Assembly: GCF_003202915.1 (NCBI RefSeq)
Contig: NZ_QGLP01000004.1
Coordinates: forward strand, 186,001-250,000
From: Gilliamella apicola
GTDB lineage: Bacteria > Pseudomonadota > Gammaproteobacteria > Enterobacterales > Orbaceae
Length of the DNA: 64,000 bases
Reading direction: 5' to 3'
Made by a program: the position numbers and the translations under genes
Shown: piece by piece, positions 48,732-62,112 of the stretch
How positions within the stretch are numbered: the stretch's first letter is position 1
Layout: the number at the start of each line of letters is the position of its first letter
The notes under the pieces: generated by a model
Databases searched by the model: none
What the model was told of the DNA's origin: nothing
The model's input: the letters and a program-made list of their open reading frames with translations, nothing else

Positions 48732-49097
48732 ATGAAAAAAATATCAATTAGTTTAATTTTAATCGTGTTAATTGTTAATTTTTTCTCAATTAGTTATGAC
48801 TTATATTTAAATTTTACTCAATTTCAATTTGATCTATTTTCTACGTTACTTTATATAAGTCTTTTATCTTTTATTAGTTTGCTTATCTTTTTTATTGTGA
48901 CCAAAAATATTAAGACACCTATTTATTTGTCTTTTTATTTTATCTTATGTCTCATTACTACTATTGTTGAAATTGTTTATTTGTCTTCCTATAAAGTGGG
49001 AACCAAAATAAATATGGTTTATTTTCTGATCTATTTTTCACTATTTATGTATGTAACTAAATCGATAAATATAAAAAAGTATTTCACCGATCAGTAA
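48732..49097 (+). CDS. Small membrane protein, unknown function
   Basis: 121 residues with four predicted membrane segments (about 5-27, 33-58, 66-87 and 92-112) and a basic C-terminus. It is rich in Leu, Ile, Ser, Phe and Tyr. I chose the ATG at 48732 behind GAGGTG; a GTG at 48723 lies inside that site. I do not recognise the family. It is between the dehydrogenase and a histidine phosphatase and may not belong to the PTS operon, since 74 bases separate it. Confidence 0.7.
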   Translation: MKKISISLILIVLIVNFFSISYDLYLNFTQFQFDLFSTLLYISLLSFISLLIFFIVTKNIKTPIYLSFYFILCLITTIVEIVYLSSYKVGTKINMVYFLIYFSLFMYVTKSINIKKYFTDQ

Positions 49098-49116
49098 AAT
49101 TAGAGGTTATAGTCTT

Positions 49117-49755
49117 ATGTTGAAAAATTTGAGTATCTATTTTGTACGCCATGGAGAAACAGAATTCAATCAATTACAACTTTTTCAAGGTTCATCCGAT
49201 TCACCACTAACAGCAAAAGGAATAAAACAAGCCAAACAAACAGGAATTGCTTTGAAAAATATAGATTTTAATTTTGCTTATTCGAGTCCACAAAAAAGAG
49301 CGGTTAATACCGCTAACTATATTATTGCTAATCGTAATATTAATTTAGATTTTCATGATGGATTAAGAGAAATTAGTTTTGGTAATTGGGAACAAAAATT
49401 TGTACCCGATTATTATTCCAATGAAGATTTTATCAATTTCGAACAGAATGCCCAAAAATATTCTACATTAGATAATAAAGGTGAAAGTTTTAAAGAGCTA
49501 CTTGATCGCTCAACTCGTGTAATAGCGGACATAGTTGAACAACATTATCATGGCAATATCCTTGTTGTTTCACATGGTTCATTATTAAGACAGCTTATAT
49601 ATGTTATTACAGGAGGCGCATGGCAAGATCATCTAGAAAAAACGACTATATTAGGTAATTCAAGTATTAGTATCGTAAATTATCAACAAACTGATTTTGA
49701 TGCACCAGGCATTTTTAGTATCGAAGTATTAAATCAGATAGATCATTTAAATTAG
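49117..49755 (+). CDS. Histidine phosphatase family protein (phosphoglycerate-mutase-like)
   Basis: 212 residues, with the phospho-accepting histidine in the RHG motif VRHGETEFN (about 10-18), the second catalytic part REISFGNWE and the late histidine in VVSHGSLLRQ near 152. Members include GpmB, CobC and broad phosphatases; the substrate cannot be assigned. It follows the membrane protein by about 20 bases and has AGAGG upstream, so the two may be co-transcribed. Confidence 0.87.
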   Translation: MLKNLSIYFVRHGETEFNQLQLFQGSSDSPLTAKGIKQAKQTGIALKNIDFNFAYSSPQKRAVNTANYIIANRNINLDFHDGLREISFGNWEQKFVPDYYSNEDFINFEQNAQKYSTLDNKGESFKELLDRSTRVIADIVEQHYHGNILVVSHGSLLRQLIYVITGGAWQDHLEKTTILGNSSISIVNYQQTDFDAPGIFSIEVLNQIDHLN

Positions 49756-49850
49756 TGTGAGATTTTTCTTGATTAATATAGTGAATTATCTCATTGTAGA
49801 AAAAATTAATACTATTATCCGGTTAGTTTATTGGATTAACATCAATTTTT

Positions 49851-50159
49851 ATGGAAAACAACAATTCAATATGGTTCTTATATATCATCCGAACCGCCAA
49901 ACAATCATTGTATACCGGTATTACTACTGATGTAGCTCGTCGTTTACATCAACATCAGATGGGGAAAGGGGCGAAACATTTAAAAGGACACAAGGATCTC
50001 TCTGTTGTTTACCAGCTGAGTGTAGGGCAGAGATCTACCGCCTTGAAGTTAGAGTATCGTATCAAGCAGTTATCTAAAATTCAGAAAGAAAAGCTAGTTT
50101 TATTATCGCCGAATTTAGATGAGTTATTCACTTTTTTGAATCTAAAAAAGATTGAATAA
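49851..50159 (+). CDS. yhbQ: GIY-YIG nuclease-superfamily protein, UPF0213 (YhbQ-like)
   Basis: 102 residues. The GIY-YIG core is seen as [20 protein letters not shown], with the Arg in [19 protein letters not shown]; this is the family plan of E. coli YhbQ (100 residues). Family members have DNA-nicking activity in some reports, and their role is not settled. It is convergent with srkA, with 11 bases between the stops. Confidence 0.88.
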   Translation: MENNNSIWFLYIIRTAKQSLYTGITTDVARRLHQHQMGKGAKHLKGHKDLSVVYQLSVGQRSTALKLEYRIKQLSKIQKEKLVLLSPNLDELFTFLNLKKIE

Positions 50160-50170
50160 TATGTTAAGTT

Positions 50171-51157
50171 TTACATTATTGATATTAACTTTAATACTGG
50201 CGCTTTAATTGCTTCAATTTGTTGGTTAAATTGTTTTAACTGTTGTTGCCAAAAGTCAATATCAGTCAACCAAGGGAAGGCACGAGGAAAAGCCGGATCT
50301 TGCCAACGTTGAATAATCCATGCCAGATGGTGCACGATTCGCATTGCTCGTAATGGTTCGATTAATTTCAATTGGTTATTATCAAATAAGAAAAATTCTT
50401 CGTAAAGTTCAATAAAACTCGTTAACTGAATTTGTTGTTGGTGGTGATCACCATTTAGGAGCATCCAGATATCTTGAATTGCAGGACCGTTTCTCGCGTC
50501 ATCAAAGTCAACCATGATGGCTTTATCCCGCCATAAAATATTTCCGGGATGACAATCGGCATGTAGTCGAATTGGTTGCCAATCGTTATGCCAATGTTGT
50601 TCAACAGTTTTAATTAAATTGCGGAGGATGATGTTAAGATCTGTATGGATTTTATTCGGAATGATGGCGTTAGATAACAAAATTTCTTGAGGTTGGTAAA
50701 GAAATTCTTGCAAACCTATGGTTGGACGATGTTCAAAAGGTTGTTTTGCGCCAATTTGATGAATTCGACCGAGCATAGTTGCAACTGAATCAAATTGCTC
50801 TAAATTATCGGTTTCATATTGTCTTGCGCCAACACTTGGAAATAATGCAAATAGATAGCCTTGATATTCATGCACACTACTGTTGTTAATTACCAGTGGT
50901 GCAATAACTGAGATATCTGCCTGTGATAATTGTTGAGTAAATTGATGCTCTTCAATAATTTGTGATCTATTCCAGCGATGTGGCCGATAATATTTAACGA
51001 CATAACGAGTGCGATTTTCGTCGGAAAATTGATATACGCGGTTTTCATAACTATTTAACGCGGTGAGGCCTGAATCAACGTTGATACCGATAGTTGCTAA
51101 ACTATTAAAAATGAGTTCAGGTGTTAAAGTTTGAAAAGAAAATGCACTGTTATTCAT
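50171..51157 (-). CDS. srkA: Stress response kinase A (YihE)
   Basis: Protein Ser/Thr kinase of the APH/choline-kinase fold, 328 residues as in E. coli. Motifs: nucleotide lysine region RYVVKYYRPHRW near 57, catalytic loop LHADCHPGNILW near 203 with Asp and Asn, and metal-binding Asp in MVDFDDARNGP near 218. E. coli SrkA protects from MazF-linked and oxidative death. It is 9 bases downstream of engB on the same strand, so the two are co-transcribed. Confidence 0.94.
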   Translation of the reverse strand: MNNSAFSFQTLTPELIFNSLATIGINVDSGLTALNSYENRVYQFSDENRTRYVVKYYRPHRWNRSQIIEEHQFTQQLSQADISVIAPLVINNSSVHEYQGYLFALFPSVGARQYETDNLEQFDSVATMLGRIHQIGAKQPFEHRPTIGLQEFLYQPQEILLSNAIIPNKIHTDLNIILRNLIKTVEQHWHNDWQPIRLHADCHPGNILWRDKAIMVDFDDARNGPAIQDIWMLLNGDHHQQQIQLTSFIELYEEFFLFDNNQLKLIEPLRAMRIVHHLAWIIQRWQDPAFPRAFPWLTDIDFWQQQLKQFNQQIEAIKAPVLKLISIM

Positions 51158-51166
51158 TATGTTCCT

Positions 51167-51778
51167 TTATTGTTGGCTAAACCATTCATCTAATTTTTGT
51201 TTTAGAGCTTCTAAACCTACACGTTTTGGTGATGAGAATGGTGCAACCGTTATATCGCCTTGAAATGGTAAGATGGCTTCTTTAACCATATTCACTTGTT
51301 TTTTTTGGGCGCCGGAAGCCAGTTTATCTGCTTTTGTTAATAGCAGCATTACCGGGATATTGACCGACACTGCCCACTCAATCATTTGTTGATCCAAATC
51401 TTTTAGTGGGTGTCGAATATCCATCAATACGACCAAACCTTTTAGACTCTCTCTTTTTTGCAAATATTCACCAAGAGACTTTTGCCATTTGCGTTTGATC
51501 GCTTCAGGTACTTGGGCATAACCATACCCCGGTAAATCAACTAAGCGGCAGTTTTCTGCAACTTCAAATAAGTTTATTAGTTGAGTTCTCCCTGGCGTTT
51601 TACTGGTTCTTGCTAACGCTTTTTGGTTGGTTAACGTATTGAGTGCACTTGATTTTCCTGCATTTGATCGTCCAGCAAATGCAATTTCAACGCCGGTATC
51701 TACTGGTAAATGAGTAATGTCTGGAGCACTTAAAATGAAATGCGTTTTCGCATAATTTAATGGTCGAATGTCGGTCAT
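51167..51778 (-). CDS. engB: Ribosome biogenesis GTP-binding protein EngB (YihA/YsxC)
   Basis: Small GTPase needed for 50S subunit assembly. P-loop GRSNAGKSS is near residue 30; G2/G3 ([14 protein letters not shown]) and G4 (TKADK) are intact. I used the ATG at 51778 ([14 protein letters not shown]), which aligns with the E. coli N-terminus; a TTG at 51784 would add two residues. 203 residues, close to the usual 200-210. It is the middle gene of argD-engB-srkA on the minus strand. Confidence 0.95.
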   Translation of the reverse strand: MTDIRPLNYAKTHFILSAPDITHLPVDTGVEIAFAGRSNAGKSSALNTLTNQKALARTSKTPGRTQLINLFEVAENCRLVDLPGYGYAQVPEAIKRKWQKSLGEYLQKRESLKGLVVLMDIRHPLKDLDQQMIEWAVSVNIPVMLLLTKADKLASGAQKKQVNMVKEAILPFQGDITVAPFSSPKRVGLEALKQKLDEWFSQQ

Positions 51779-51845
51779 AAACAATATCCTTTAAGTGCAT
51801 TAACGGCACTTAATCACTTAAAATGCCGTTACTGTATAGAAAAAC

Positions 51846-53060
<1,215 letters not shown>

Positions 53061-53257
53061 TCAATCCTTATATTAACCAACAATCTTTATATATTTTATG
53101 TTATTTGCGTAGATAGTAAAGTAAATATTTATTCATGATTATTGAATATAAATTCACTTAAGAAGATAAATATTTTATATATTTTACTCTTTTTTGTAAC
53201 TATTTTCGGGTATAATTGGCAGCTAATTAATAATTGTTAATAAAAGTAGGAATAAAT

Positions 53258-53527
53258 ATGAGTCGTATTATTTATTGCCATTTTCTAAAAGAAGAGTCCC
53301 AAGGTCTAGATTTTCAACTTTATCCAGGAGAGCTAGGTAAGCGTATTTATAATGAAATTTCTAAGTTAGCTTGGCAAGAGTGGCTTAAAAAACAAACAAT
53401 GTTAATTAATGAAAATAAGCTTAATATGATGAATTTAGAACATCGTAAAAAAATTGAAAATGAGATGGTTAAGTTTTTGTTTGAAGGTGAAGATGTGGTG
53501 ATCGATGGGTATAAACCTGAAAATTGA
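53258..53527 (+). CDS. yggX: Probable Fe(2+)-trafficking protein YggX
   Basis: 89-residue oxidative-stress and iron protein. Cys7 is conserved in IIYCHFL and the segment [19 protein letters not shown] is nearly identical to E. coli. The ATG at 53258 (MSRIIYC) is chosen; the frame begins at a TTG at 53234 that adds eight unsupported residues. It is nine bases before mltC, the same pairing as in E. coli. Confidence 0.95.
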   Translation: MSRIIYCHFLKEESQGLDFQLYPGELGKRIYNEISKLAWQEWLKKQTMLINENKLNMMNLEHRKKIENEMVKFLFEGEDVVIDGYKPEN

Positions 53528-53536
53528 GAGCTAACA

Positions 53537-54607
53537 ATGAAAAGCAATTTTAAAATCCTTGCATTACTCATTTCAGTAAGTTTATTAACAGCCTGTCCCG
53601 GCTCAAATAACAGAAAAAATGACAAAGATTATTATGTAAAAGACACCAACGCGTTTAATATTTTAATCAGTCAGTATGCTAATAATATAGAGGAAATCTG
53701 GGGACCTAAAGAGGTCCTTATTGCTGGACCAAAAGATTATGTTCAGTATGAAGATAATTTACAAACTCGAGTGCATATCAACTTTGTTTCAGGGATAATC
53801 ACCATAGAAACACTATCTGATACGCCTATTGATAATTTGAAAGAAGCGATTGTTTCAACATTGCTCATGCCTGAACCGGTTGATATCATTAGGCGAGATA
53901 AAATAAGTCAGAATTTATCCGAAGAGCCCTTTTTATATAATCAGGTTCTAGACCAAGAAAGACAACCAATCCGTTGGAGTGGTAGGGCGAATAGTTTTGC
54001 TGATTATTTACTGGCCAATAATTTGAACGTTCGTTCATCTGGATCTCATAATATTACTTATGTTGAAATTAAACTTGTTGCAAATCATGTTAACCAGCGA
54101 GCAAGAAAATTCTTACCTTTAGTTACTGAAGCGGCAAATCGTTACTTAATTGATGAACGATTAATCTTAGCGATTATAGAAGTTGAATCGGCATTCAACC
54201 CCTATGCTGTAAGTCGTACCGATTCATTAGGATTGATGCAAGTACAACAACATACCTCCGGGCGTGATGTCTTCAAATTTCGAGGAAAATCGGGAGAACC
54301 AAGTCGACAATTTTTACTCGATCCACGTAATAATGTTGATATAGGAACCGCTTATTTATCTCTTCTAAAAACGAAGTATTTAGCGGGCATCAAAAATCCA
54401 ATTTCATTACGCTATGCGATGATCACTTCCTATAATGGTGGTGCAGGTAGTGTATTGCGTACGTTTTCAGATGATCGAAATGAAGCCATTAAAATTATTA
54501 ATTCAATGACACCGCAACAAGTTTACCGAAAATTAGTGACTTCACATGTTTCTCAAGAGTCACGCAACTATTTAGTGAAAGTTAGTCATCTTTTAGGCGA
54601 TCACTAA
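53537..54607 (+). CDS. mltC: Membrane-bound lytic murein transglycosylase C
   Basis: Outer-membrane lipoprotein that cleaves the MurNAc-GlcNAc bond with 1,6-anhydro formation. The signal peptide ends in lipobox LTAC with Cys20. An N-terminal DUF3393-type domain is followed by a Slt-type lysozyme domain from about 195. The catalytic Glu is Glu217 in IIEVESAFNPYAVS, with the GLMQV motif near 232 and YNGG near 301. 356 residues (E. coli 359). It overlaps no neighbour and lies in an operon with yggX. Confidence 0.95.
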   Translation: MKSNFKILALLISVSLLTACPGSNNRKNDKDYYVKDTNAFNILISQYANNIEEIWGPKEVLIAGPKDYVQYEDNLQTRVHINFVSGIITIETLSDTPIDNLKEAIVSTLLMPEPVDIIRRDKISQNLSEEPFLYNQVLDQERQPIRWSGRANSFADYLLANNLNVRSSGSHNITYVEIKLVANHVNQRARKFLPLVTEAANRYLIDERLILAIIEVESAFNPYAVSRTDSLGLMQVQQHTSGRDVFKFRGKSGEPSRQFLLDPRNNVDIGTAYLSLLKTKYLAGIKNPISLRYAMITSYNGGAGSVLRTFSDDRNEAIKIINSMTPQQVYRKLVTSHVSQESRNYLVKVSHLLGDH

Positions 54608-54739
54608 TTATTAAATTAATGATCAACAGCCACTTTTCTAACCTATATTTAAGGGCTCAAAGAGTGGCTAATTTATAGACGATACTAATATTCAGTGATT
54701 AATGTTTTTTTAGTTTTAAAGTTTTTTATTAAAAAAAAC

Positions 54740-54780
54740 GTGATCTACTTCAATTTTGGAGTATACTATGCGCCTCATAA
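54740..54780 (+). promoter_or_regulatory. Candidate FNR box and -10 element for focA-pflB
   Basis: GTGATctacTTCAA at 54740-54753 matches eight of ten positions of the FNR consensus TTGAT-N4-ATCAA. A CATAAA at 54775-54780 would give a transcript start near 54787, placing the box at about -41, the class II position. A TATACT at 54762 is an alternative -10. The promoter position is inference; the match to the FNR consensus is seen directly. Confidence 0.45.
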
Positions 54781-54807
54781 AAGCATAGTTTTTTTGAGGA
54801 TGTCAAC

Positions 54808-55656
54808 TTGAGTAATGATAAGCTTGTGGACTCGTTTTCTCCCGCACAAATGACCCAAATCGCCGAAGAACTTGGCAATTATAAAGTTAATAAACACCCT
54901 AGTAGTACTATCTTATCTGCTATTCTTGCAGGTGTTTTTATCTCCATCGCCTTCGTATTCTATATTACTGCAACCACCGGTACAGCAACCGTTGCTTTCG
55001 GACTTGCTAAACTAGTTGGTGGTATCTGTTTCTCGCTTGGTTTGATGCTTGTTGTTTGTTGTGGAACGGATCTATTTACTTCAACCATTTTAACTATTTT
55101 ACCTAAAATGACGCATAGAATAAGTTGGGTAAAAATGTTTCGTAACTGGATTTTTGTCTATATTGGTAACTTTATTGGTGCTATACTGTTTGTCGCAATT
55201 ATTTGGTTTTCTGGGCAATATATGGTTGCCAATGGTTTATGGGGATTAAATGTCTTACAAACTGCAGATCATAAATTACACCATACTTTCATCGAAGCGG
55301 TATTCCTTGGTTTATTAGCTAATTTAATGGTGTGTTTAGCTGCTTGGATGAGTTATGCAGGTCGCAGTTTACTCGATAAAATGCTAATTATGGTGTTACC
55401 AGTGGCAATGTTTGTCGCCAGTGGTTTTGAGCATAGCATTGCAAATATGTTTATGATTCCTATGGGAATTGTAATTAATAATTTTGCGTCACCTGAGTTT
55501 TGGGCTGCTGTCGGGGTCGCTCCTGATACCTTTAAAGCACTAACAGTTGAGCATTTTATTGTAAATAATTTAATTCCTGTTACTATCGGGAATATTTTAG
55601 GGGGCTTATTAGTCGCCGTTCCTAATTGGGCTTTACATCTACGTAAGCCACATTGA
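54808..55656 (+). CDS. focA: Formate channel FocA
   Basis: Pentameric formate channel in the inner membrane, FNT family, six membrane segments, 282 residues (E. coli 285). Diagnostic stretches are GVFISIAFVFYITATTG near 47, GGICFSLGL, LMVCLAAWMSYAGRS and SGFEHSIANMFMIPMGI near 210 with the pore histidine. The start codon is TTG at 54808 with GAGGATG upstream; the N-terminal part aligns with E. coli FocA only if it is used, and the next ATG would remove the conserved N-terminal helix. It is 64 bases before pflB. Confidence 0.93.
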   Translation: MSNDKLVDSFSPAQMTQIAEELGNYKVNKHPSSTILSAILAGVFISIAFVFYITATTGTATVAFGLAKLVGGICFSLGLMLVVCCGTDLFTSTILTILPKMTHRISWVKMFRNWIFVYIGNFIGAILFVAIIWFSGQYMVANGLWGLNVLQTADHKLHHTFIEAVFLGLLANLMVCLAAWMSYAGRSLLDKMLIMVLPVAMFVASGFEHSIANMFMIPMGIVINNFASPEFWAAVGVAPDTFKALTVEHFIVNNLIPVTIGNILGGLLVAVPNWALHLRKPH

Positions 55657-55720
55657 TTTTATAATATTTACCCTTATGTAAGAGTAGATAGATATTTTTG
55701 TAAACCTGAGGTTAATAACT

Positions 55721-58003
55721 ATGAGTAATTTAAATGAAGTACAAGCAAAGGCTTGGAAAGGATTTAAAGAGGGTGATTGGCAAAATAATGTCAATGTTCG
55801 CGATTTCATTCAAAAAAATTACACACCTTATGAGGGTGATGAATCTTTCTTAGCTGGCGCTACAGAAGCAACCACTAAATTGTGGGATAAAGTGATGGAA
55901 GGTATCAAATTTGAAAACTCCACTCATACGCCAGTTGATTTTGATACAAGTGTAATCTCTACTATCACTGCTCATGATGCAGGTTATATCGAAAAGGATT
56001 TAGAGAAGATTGTCGGTTTACAAACTGAAAAACCATTAAAACGTGCAATTATCCCGTTTGGTGGTATCAAAATGATCGAAAATTCTTGTAAAGCTTACGA
56101 TAGAACTTTAGATCCATTAGTTAAAAAAATCTTTACTGAATATCGTAAAACTCACAACCAAGGTGTATTTGATATTTATACTCCAGATATCCTACGTTGT
56201 CGTAAATCAGGTGTAATCACTGGTCTTCCTGATGCTTATGGTCGTGGTCGTATCATTGGTGACTACCGTCGTGTTGCGCTTTACGGTATCGATTACTTAA
56301 TGCAAGATAAATTTGCACAATTTACTTCATTACAAGCTGACTTTGAAAATGGCGTTGATTTACCAATGACTATGCAACGTCGTGAAGAAATTGCTGAACA
56401 ACATCGTGCACTTGGTCAAATTAAAGAAATGGCAGCGAAATATGGTTTCGATATTTCAGCACCAGCAACTACTGCACAAGAAGCTGTTCAATGGACTTAT
56501 TTTGGTTATTTAGCTGCGGTTAAATCTCAAAATGGTGCAGCGATGTCTCTTGGTCGTACTTCTACTTTCTTTGATATCTATTTCCAACGTGATTTAGCAG
56601 CTGGTTTAATTACTGAAAAAGAAGCGCAAGAAATTGTTGACCACTTCGTTATGAAATTACGTATGGTTCGTTTCTTACGTACTCCTGAATATGATGAATT
56701 ATTCTCAGGTGATCCAATTTGGGCAACTGAATCTATTGCAGGTATGGGTGTTGATGGTCGTACATTAGTAACTAAGACTTCTTTCCGTTTCTTAAATACT
56801 CTATATACAATGGGTCCTTCTCCAGAACCAAACATGACAATTCTTTGGTCTGAACAATTACCTTCTGGATTTAAAGAATTTGCATCTAAAGTATCTATCG
56901 ATACTTCATCTTTACAATATGAAAATGATGACTTGATGCGTCCTGATTTCAATAACGATGACTATGCTATCGCATGTTGTGTAAGTCCAATGATTGTTGG
57001 TAAACAAATGCAATTCTTTGGTGCTCGTGCAAACCTTGCTAAAACCCTTCTATACGCAATCAATGGCGGTGTGGATGAGAAATTAAAAATGCAAGTTGGT
57101 CCTAAAGAAGATCCAATTACTGACGAATATCTTGATTTTGACAAAGTGTTCGCTCGTTTAGATCACTTCATGGATTGGTTAGCAAAACAATACGTGACAG
57201 CTTTAAATGCAATTCACTATATGCACGATAAATATAGTTATGAAGCATCATTAATGGCGCTACATGACCGTGATATTATTCGTACTATGGCTTGTGGTAT
57301 TGCTGGTCTTTCTGTTGCAGCTGACTCATTATCTGCAATTAAATATGCGAAAGTAAAAACTATTCGTGATGAAGATGGTTTAGCAACTGATTTTGAAATC
57401 GAAGGTGAATATCCACAATTCGGTAACAATGATCCACGTGTTGATGATATTGCAGTTGATTTAGTTGAACGTTTCATGAAGAAAATTCAAAAACTTAAAA
57501 CTTATCGTAATGCAATTCCTACTCAATCTGTGTTAACTATTACTTCAAACGTAGTATATGGTAAGAAAACAGGTAACACTCCAGACGGACGTCGTGCTGG
57601 TGCGCCATTTGGGCCAGGTGCTAACCCGATGCACGGACGTGACCAAAAAGGTGCGGTTGCTTCATTAACTTCTGTAGCTAAATTACCATTTGCTTATGCG
57701 AAAGATGGTATTTCATATACTTTCTCAATCGTTCCTAATGCATTAGGTAAAGACGATGACGCGCGTAAACGTAACTTAGCTGGCTTAATGGATGGTTACT
57801 TCCATCACGAAGCGACAGTTGAAGGTGGTCAACATCTAAATGTTAATGTTTTAAATCGTGAAACATTATTAGATGCGATGGAACATCCAGAAAAATATCC
57901 ACAATTAACTATTCGTGTATCTGGATACGCAGTACGTTTCAATTCATTGACTAAAGAGCAACAAAAAGACGTTATTACACGTACTTTTACTCAATCAATG
58001 TAA
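55721..58003 (+). CDS. pflB: Formate acetyltransferase (pyruvate formate-lyase)
   Basis: Anaerobic glycyl-radical enzyme converting pyruvate and CoA to acetyl-CoA and formate. 760 residues, same as E. coli. The radical glycine is Gly735 in RVSGYAVRF and the catalytic cysteines are Cys419 and Cys420 in IACCVSPM. The codon choice looks strongly biased (many GGT, CGT, AAA, GAA), as expected of a very abundant protein. It is 64 bases from focA, with GTGTAAAC-like spacer and CTGAGGT ribosome site, and is followed by a strong terminator. Confidence 0.98.
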   Translation: MSNLNEVQAKAWKGFKEGDWQNNVNVRDFIQKNYTPYEGDESFLAGATEATTKLWDKVMEGIKFENSTHTPVDFDTSVISTITAHDAGYIEKDLEKIVGLQTEKPLKRAIIPFGGIKMIENSCKAYDRTLDPLVKKIFTEYRKTHNQGVFDIYTPDILRCRKSGVITGLPDAYGRGRIIGDYRRVALYGIDYLMQDKFAQFTSLQADFENGVDLPMTMQRREEIAEQHRALGQIKEMAAKYGFDISAPATTAQEAVQWTYFGYLAAVKSQNGAAMSLGRTSTFFDIYFQRDLAAGLITEKEAQEIVDHFVMKLRMVRFLRTPEYDELFSGDPIWATESIAGMGVDGRTLVTKTSFRFLNTLYTMGPSPEPNMTILWSEQLPSGFKEFASKVSIDTSSLQYENDDLMRPDFNNDDYAIACCVSPMIVGKQMQFFGARANLAKTLLYAINGGVDEKLKMQVGPKEDPITDEYLDFDKVFARLDHFMDWLAKQYVTALNAIHYMHDKYSYEASLMALHDRDIIRTMACGIAGLSVAADSLSAIKYAKVKTIRDEDGLATDFEIEGEYPQFGNNDPRVDDIAVDLVERFMKKIQKLKTYRNAIPTQSVLTITSNVVYGKKTGNTPDGRRAGAPFGPGANPMHGRDQKGAVASLTSVAKLPFAYAKDGISYTFSIVPNALGKDDDARKRNLAGLMDGYFHHEATVEGGQHLNVNVLNRETLLDAMEHPEKYPQLTIRVSGYAVRFNSLTKEQQKDVITRTFTQSM

Positions 58004-58033
58004 TTTAGTTAATTCATAAAATTAATTACAATC

Positions 58034-58064
58034 AAATAGCGTCCTTAATGGACGCTATTTTTTT
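58034..58064 (+). terminator. Rho-independent terminator of focA-pflB
   Basis: A perfect 11-bp stem (58034-58044 with 58050-58060), 5-base loop and a run of seven T residues starting inside the right arm. It separates pflB from pflA, so pflA must have its own promoter or depend on read-through. Confidence 0.92.
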
Positions 58065-58228
58065 GCAGAATTTACCGAATCTTGCGGGCTTATTGAATTA
58101 TTTGAATATTTATTAGGTATAATTAAATTTAACTAGCTTATTACTTATTGATGTAATTGGTGAAAGTATGACATCAACTGAGTTAAAATACTAAAAACAG
58201 CAATGTGAGCAATTATTAGAGAATTGTT

Positions 58229-59005
58229 ATGGAACAAAATATTATTATGACAACTGAACAACCCATTAAAGGTCGTATTCACTCTTTTGAATCATTTGGT
58301 ACTGTCGACGGACCTGGTATTCGTTTTATTGTCTTTTTTCAAGGTTGCTTAATGCGTTGCTTGTATTGTCACAATCGTGATACATGGGATTTAAAAGCCG
58401 GGCGTGAAGTCACTGTTGATGAACTGATGAAGGAGATTGTCACTTATAAAAGCTTTATTATGCCTAACGGTGGCGGTGTAACGGCATCAGGTGGTGAAGC
58501 TACTTTACAAGCAGAATTTATTACTGAATGGTTTAAAGCTTGTCATGCAGAAGGAATTCATACCTGTTTAGATACCAATGGATATGCTCGGCAGCTCGAT
58601 CACACTATTGAAGATTTATTGGAAGTAACCGATCTTGTCATGTTAGATTTAAAGCAAATAAATGATGAGATACATAAAAAATTAGTTGGTGTTCCTAATA
58701 AACGCGTTTTAGATTTTGCCAAATATCTACAAAAGATTAATAAAAGAACCTGGATCCGCTATGTGGTTGTACCTGGTTGGACCGATGACGATAATTCAGC
58801 ACATTTGCTTGGTCAATTTATTCAGGGAATGGAAAATATAGAACGTGTAGAGTTACTACCATATCATAAACTTGGTGCCTATAAATGGGAGACTATTGGT
58901 GACAAATATATGTTAGAAGGGGTAGAAGCACCACCAAGAGAAACGTTGGATCGAATCCAAACAATTATAGAAAGTTACGGACAATATGTAACATTTAGCA
59001 AATAA
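58229..59005 (+). CDS. pflA: Pyruvate formate-lyase activating enzyme
   Basis: Radical SAM enzyme that makes the glycyl radical of PflB. The 4Fe-4S cysteines are Cys40, Cys44 and Cys47 in [11 protein letters not shown]; the SAM-binding segment SGGEA follows near 91. 258 residues against 246 in E. coli, because of a short N-terminal extension before GRIHSFES. The ATG at 58229 and another at 58247 are both possible starts; neither has a strong ribosome site. The order focA-pflB-pflA is as in E. coli. Confidence 0.95.
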   Translation: MEQNIIMTTEQPIKGRIHSFESFGTVDGPGIRFIVFFQGCLMRCLYCHNRDTWDLKAGREVTVDELMKEIVTYKSFIMPNGGGVTASGGEATLQAEFITEWFKACHAEGIHTCLDTNGYARQLDHTIEDLLEVTDLVMLDLKQINDEIHKKLVGVPNKRVLDFAKYLQKINKRTWIRYVVVPGWTDDDNSAHLLGQFIQGMENIERVELLPYHKLGAYKWETIGDKYMLEGVEAPPRETLDRIQTIIESYGQYVTFSK

Positions 59006-59024
59006 AAAAACTTCAACATAAATA

Positions 59025-59044
59025 AGGCGCTTAAAATCGCGCCT
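59025..59044. terminator. Hairpin between convergent pflA and EamA transporter genes
   Basis: A 6-bp GC-rich stem (AGGCGC at 59025-59030 with GCGCCT at 59039-59044) in the short gap between the two convergent genes. It might stop transcripts from either side. Only weak T-rich stretches flank it. Confidence 0.4.
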
Positions 59045-59053
59045 GTTAACCTT

Positions 59054-59959
59054 CTATTTTAATCTTTTCCTTCTTACCGCCCGTAACAGATAGAGGATGC
59101 CTTCAAGCGCTAGGACACAAACAGATAGCCAAATCAGTCCGTAAGACACAATATGTTCACTAGATACTGATTCATGCAAAAATAATACAGAAACAAGGGT
59201 AAGTAAGACTGGTTCTACGTAGCCTAGGAGCCCAAATAATCCGAGCGGTAATAGTCGTCTGGCAACGAAATACATGGCAAAAGCGATAGCCGTAATAATA
59301 CCTAGCATTGGAATAAAAATATGAAAGTGAGATAGATCACTAATAACGCGATTGAAAGGATAATTTAGTATAAAATAAATAAGGCATCCAAGAAATATAA
59401 AAAAGAAATCTGAAAAGGTTCCAGAAATCCCCTCTATTTGCAGTTTACGGCGTGTCATAAAGTAGATAGGGTAACCCAAGGCAATAACCGCGGTTTCCCA
59501 CGAGAATGCACCAGTAATGTAGATTTCTAGAATAACACCAATACCGGCGAGAACAACGGCAATTTTTTGAAAAATACTGAGTCTTTCTTTATAGAAAATT
59601 TGGCCAAAAACAACCATACTTAATGGTAATAAAAAGTAGCCAAGCGAAGCAGATAATCCGTGGCCATTAATTGGCGCCCAAATAAAGATCAACATCTGGA
59701 TAGTAAGTAAAAATGAAGAAAACAACAATCCTACTAAAAGGAATGGTTGATTTTTAATTCGAATAAATAGAGCTGATATTGATGACCACTGCTTTTCAAG
59801 AAAAATTAATACCACGATAGCGGGAAAAGATGTTAATAACCGCCAACAAAAAATGTCGACGACTGATAAAGGTTGTAATAATACCGGGTAGTAATAAAGT
59901 AACCCAAAAAGACATGATGCCAGTATTGATAGTGCAACGCCTTTTATCATCTTATTCAC
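59054..59959 (-). CDS. EamA/RarD-like drug/metabolite transporter
   Basis: 301 residues with ten hydrophobic segments arranged as two EamA repeats (about 5-145 and 150-290) and a basic C-terminus (RAVRRKRLK). The closest family is RarD-like, from the segments FCWRLLTSFP and YFLLPLSMVVFGQIFYKERLS. The substrate is unknown for most members. It is downstream of serS on the minus strand, behind a terminator. The start ATG at 59959 lies in the AT-rich gap at the hairpin. Confidence 0.85.
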   Translation of the reverse strand: MNKMIKGVALSILASCLFGLLYYYPVLLQPLSVVDIFCWRLLTSFPAIVVLIFLEKQWSSISALFIRIKNQPFLLVGLLFSSFLLTIQMLIFIWAPINGHGLSASLGYFLLPLSMVVFGQIFYKERLSIFQKIAVVLAGIGVILEIYITGAFSWETAVIALGYPIYFMTRRKLQIEGISGTFSDFFFIFLGCLIYFILNYPFNRVISDLSHFHIFIPMLGIITAIAFAMYFVARRLLPLGLFGLLGYVEPVLLTLVSVLFLHESVSSEHIVSYGLIWLSVCVLALEGILYLLRAVRRKRLK

Positions 59960-59969
59960 CTACATTAAT

Positions 59970-59999
59970 AAAAAAATAGCGCTAATTGATAGCGCTATT
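59970..59999 (-). terminator. Rho-independent terminator of serS
   Basis: A perfect 10-bp stem (59975-59984 with 59990-59999), 5-base loop, and a run of A residues at 59970-59976 that becomes the U-run on the minus strand. It lies 20 bases after the serS stop and just before the EamA gene start. Confidence 0.88.
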
Positions 60000-60019
60000 A
60001 CGAATATAACAAATTCATG

Positions 60020-62112
<2,093 letters not shown>

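Noticed and set aside
54628-54669. Inverted repeat after mltC as a terminator
   Set aside because: Only 7 bp with a loop of 28 bases and no T-run; too weak to call.
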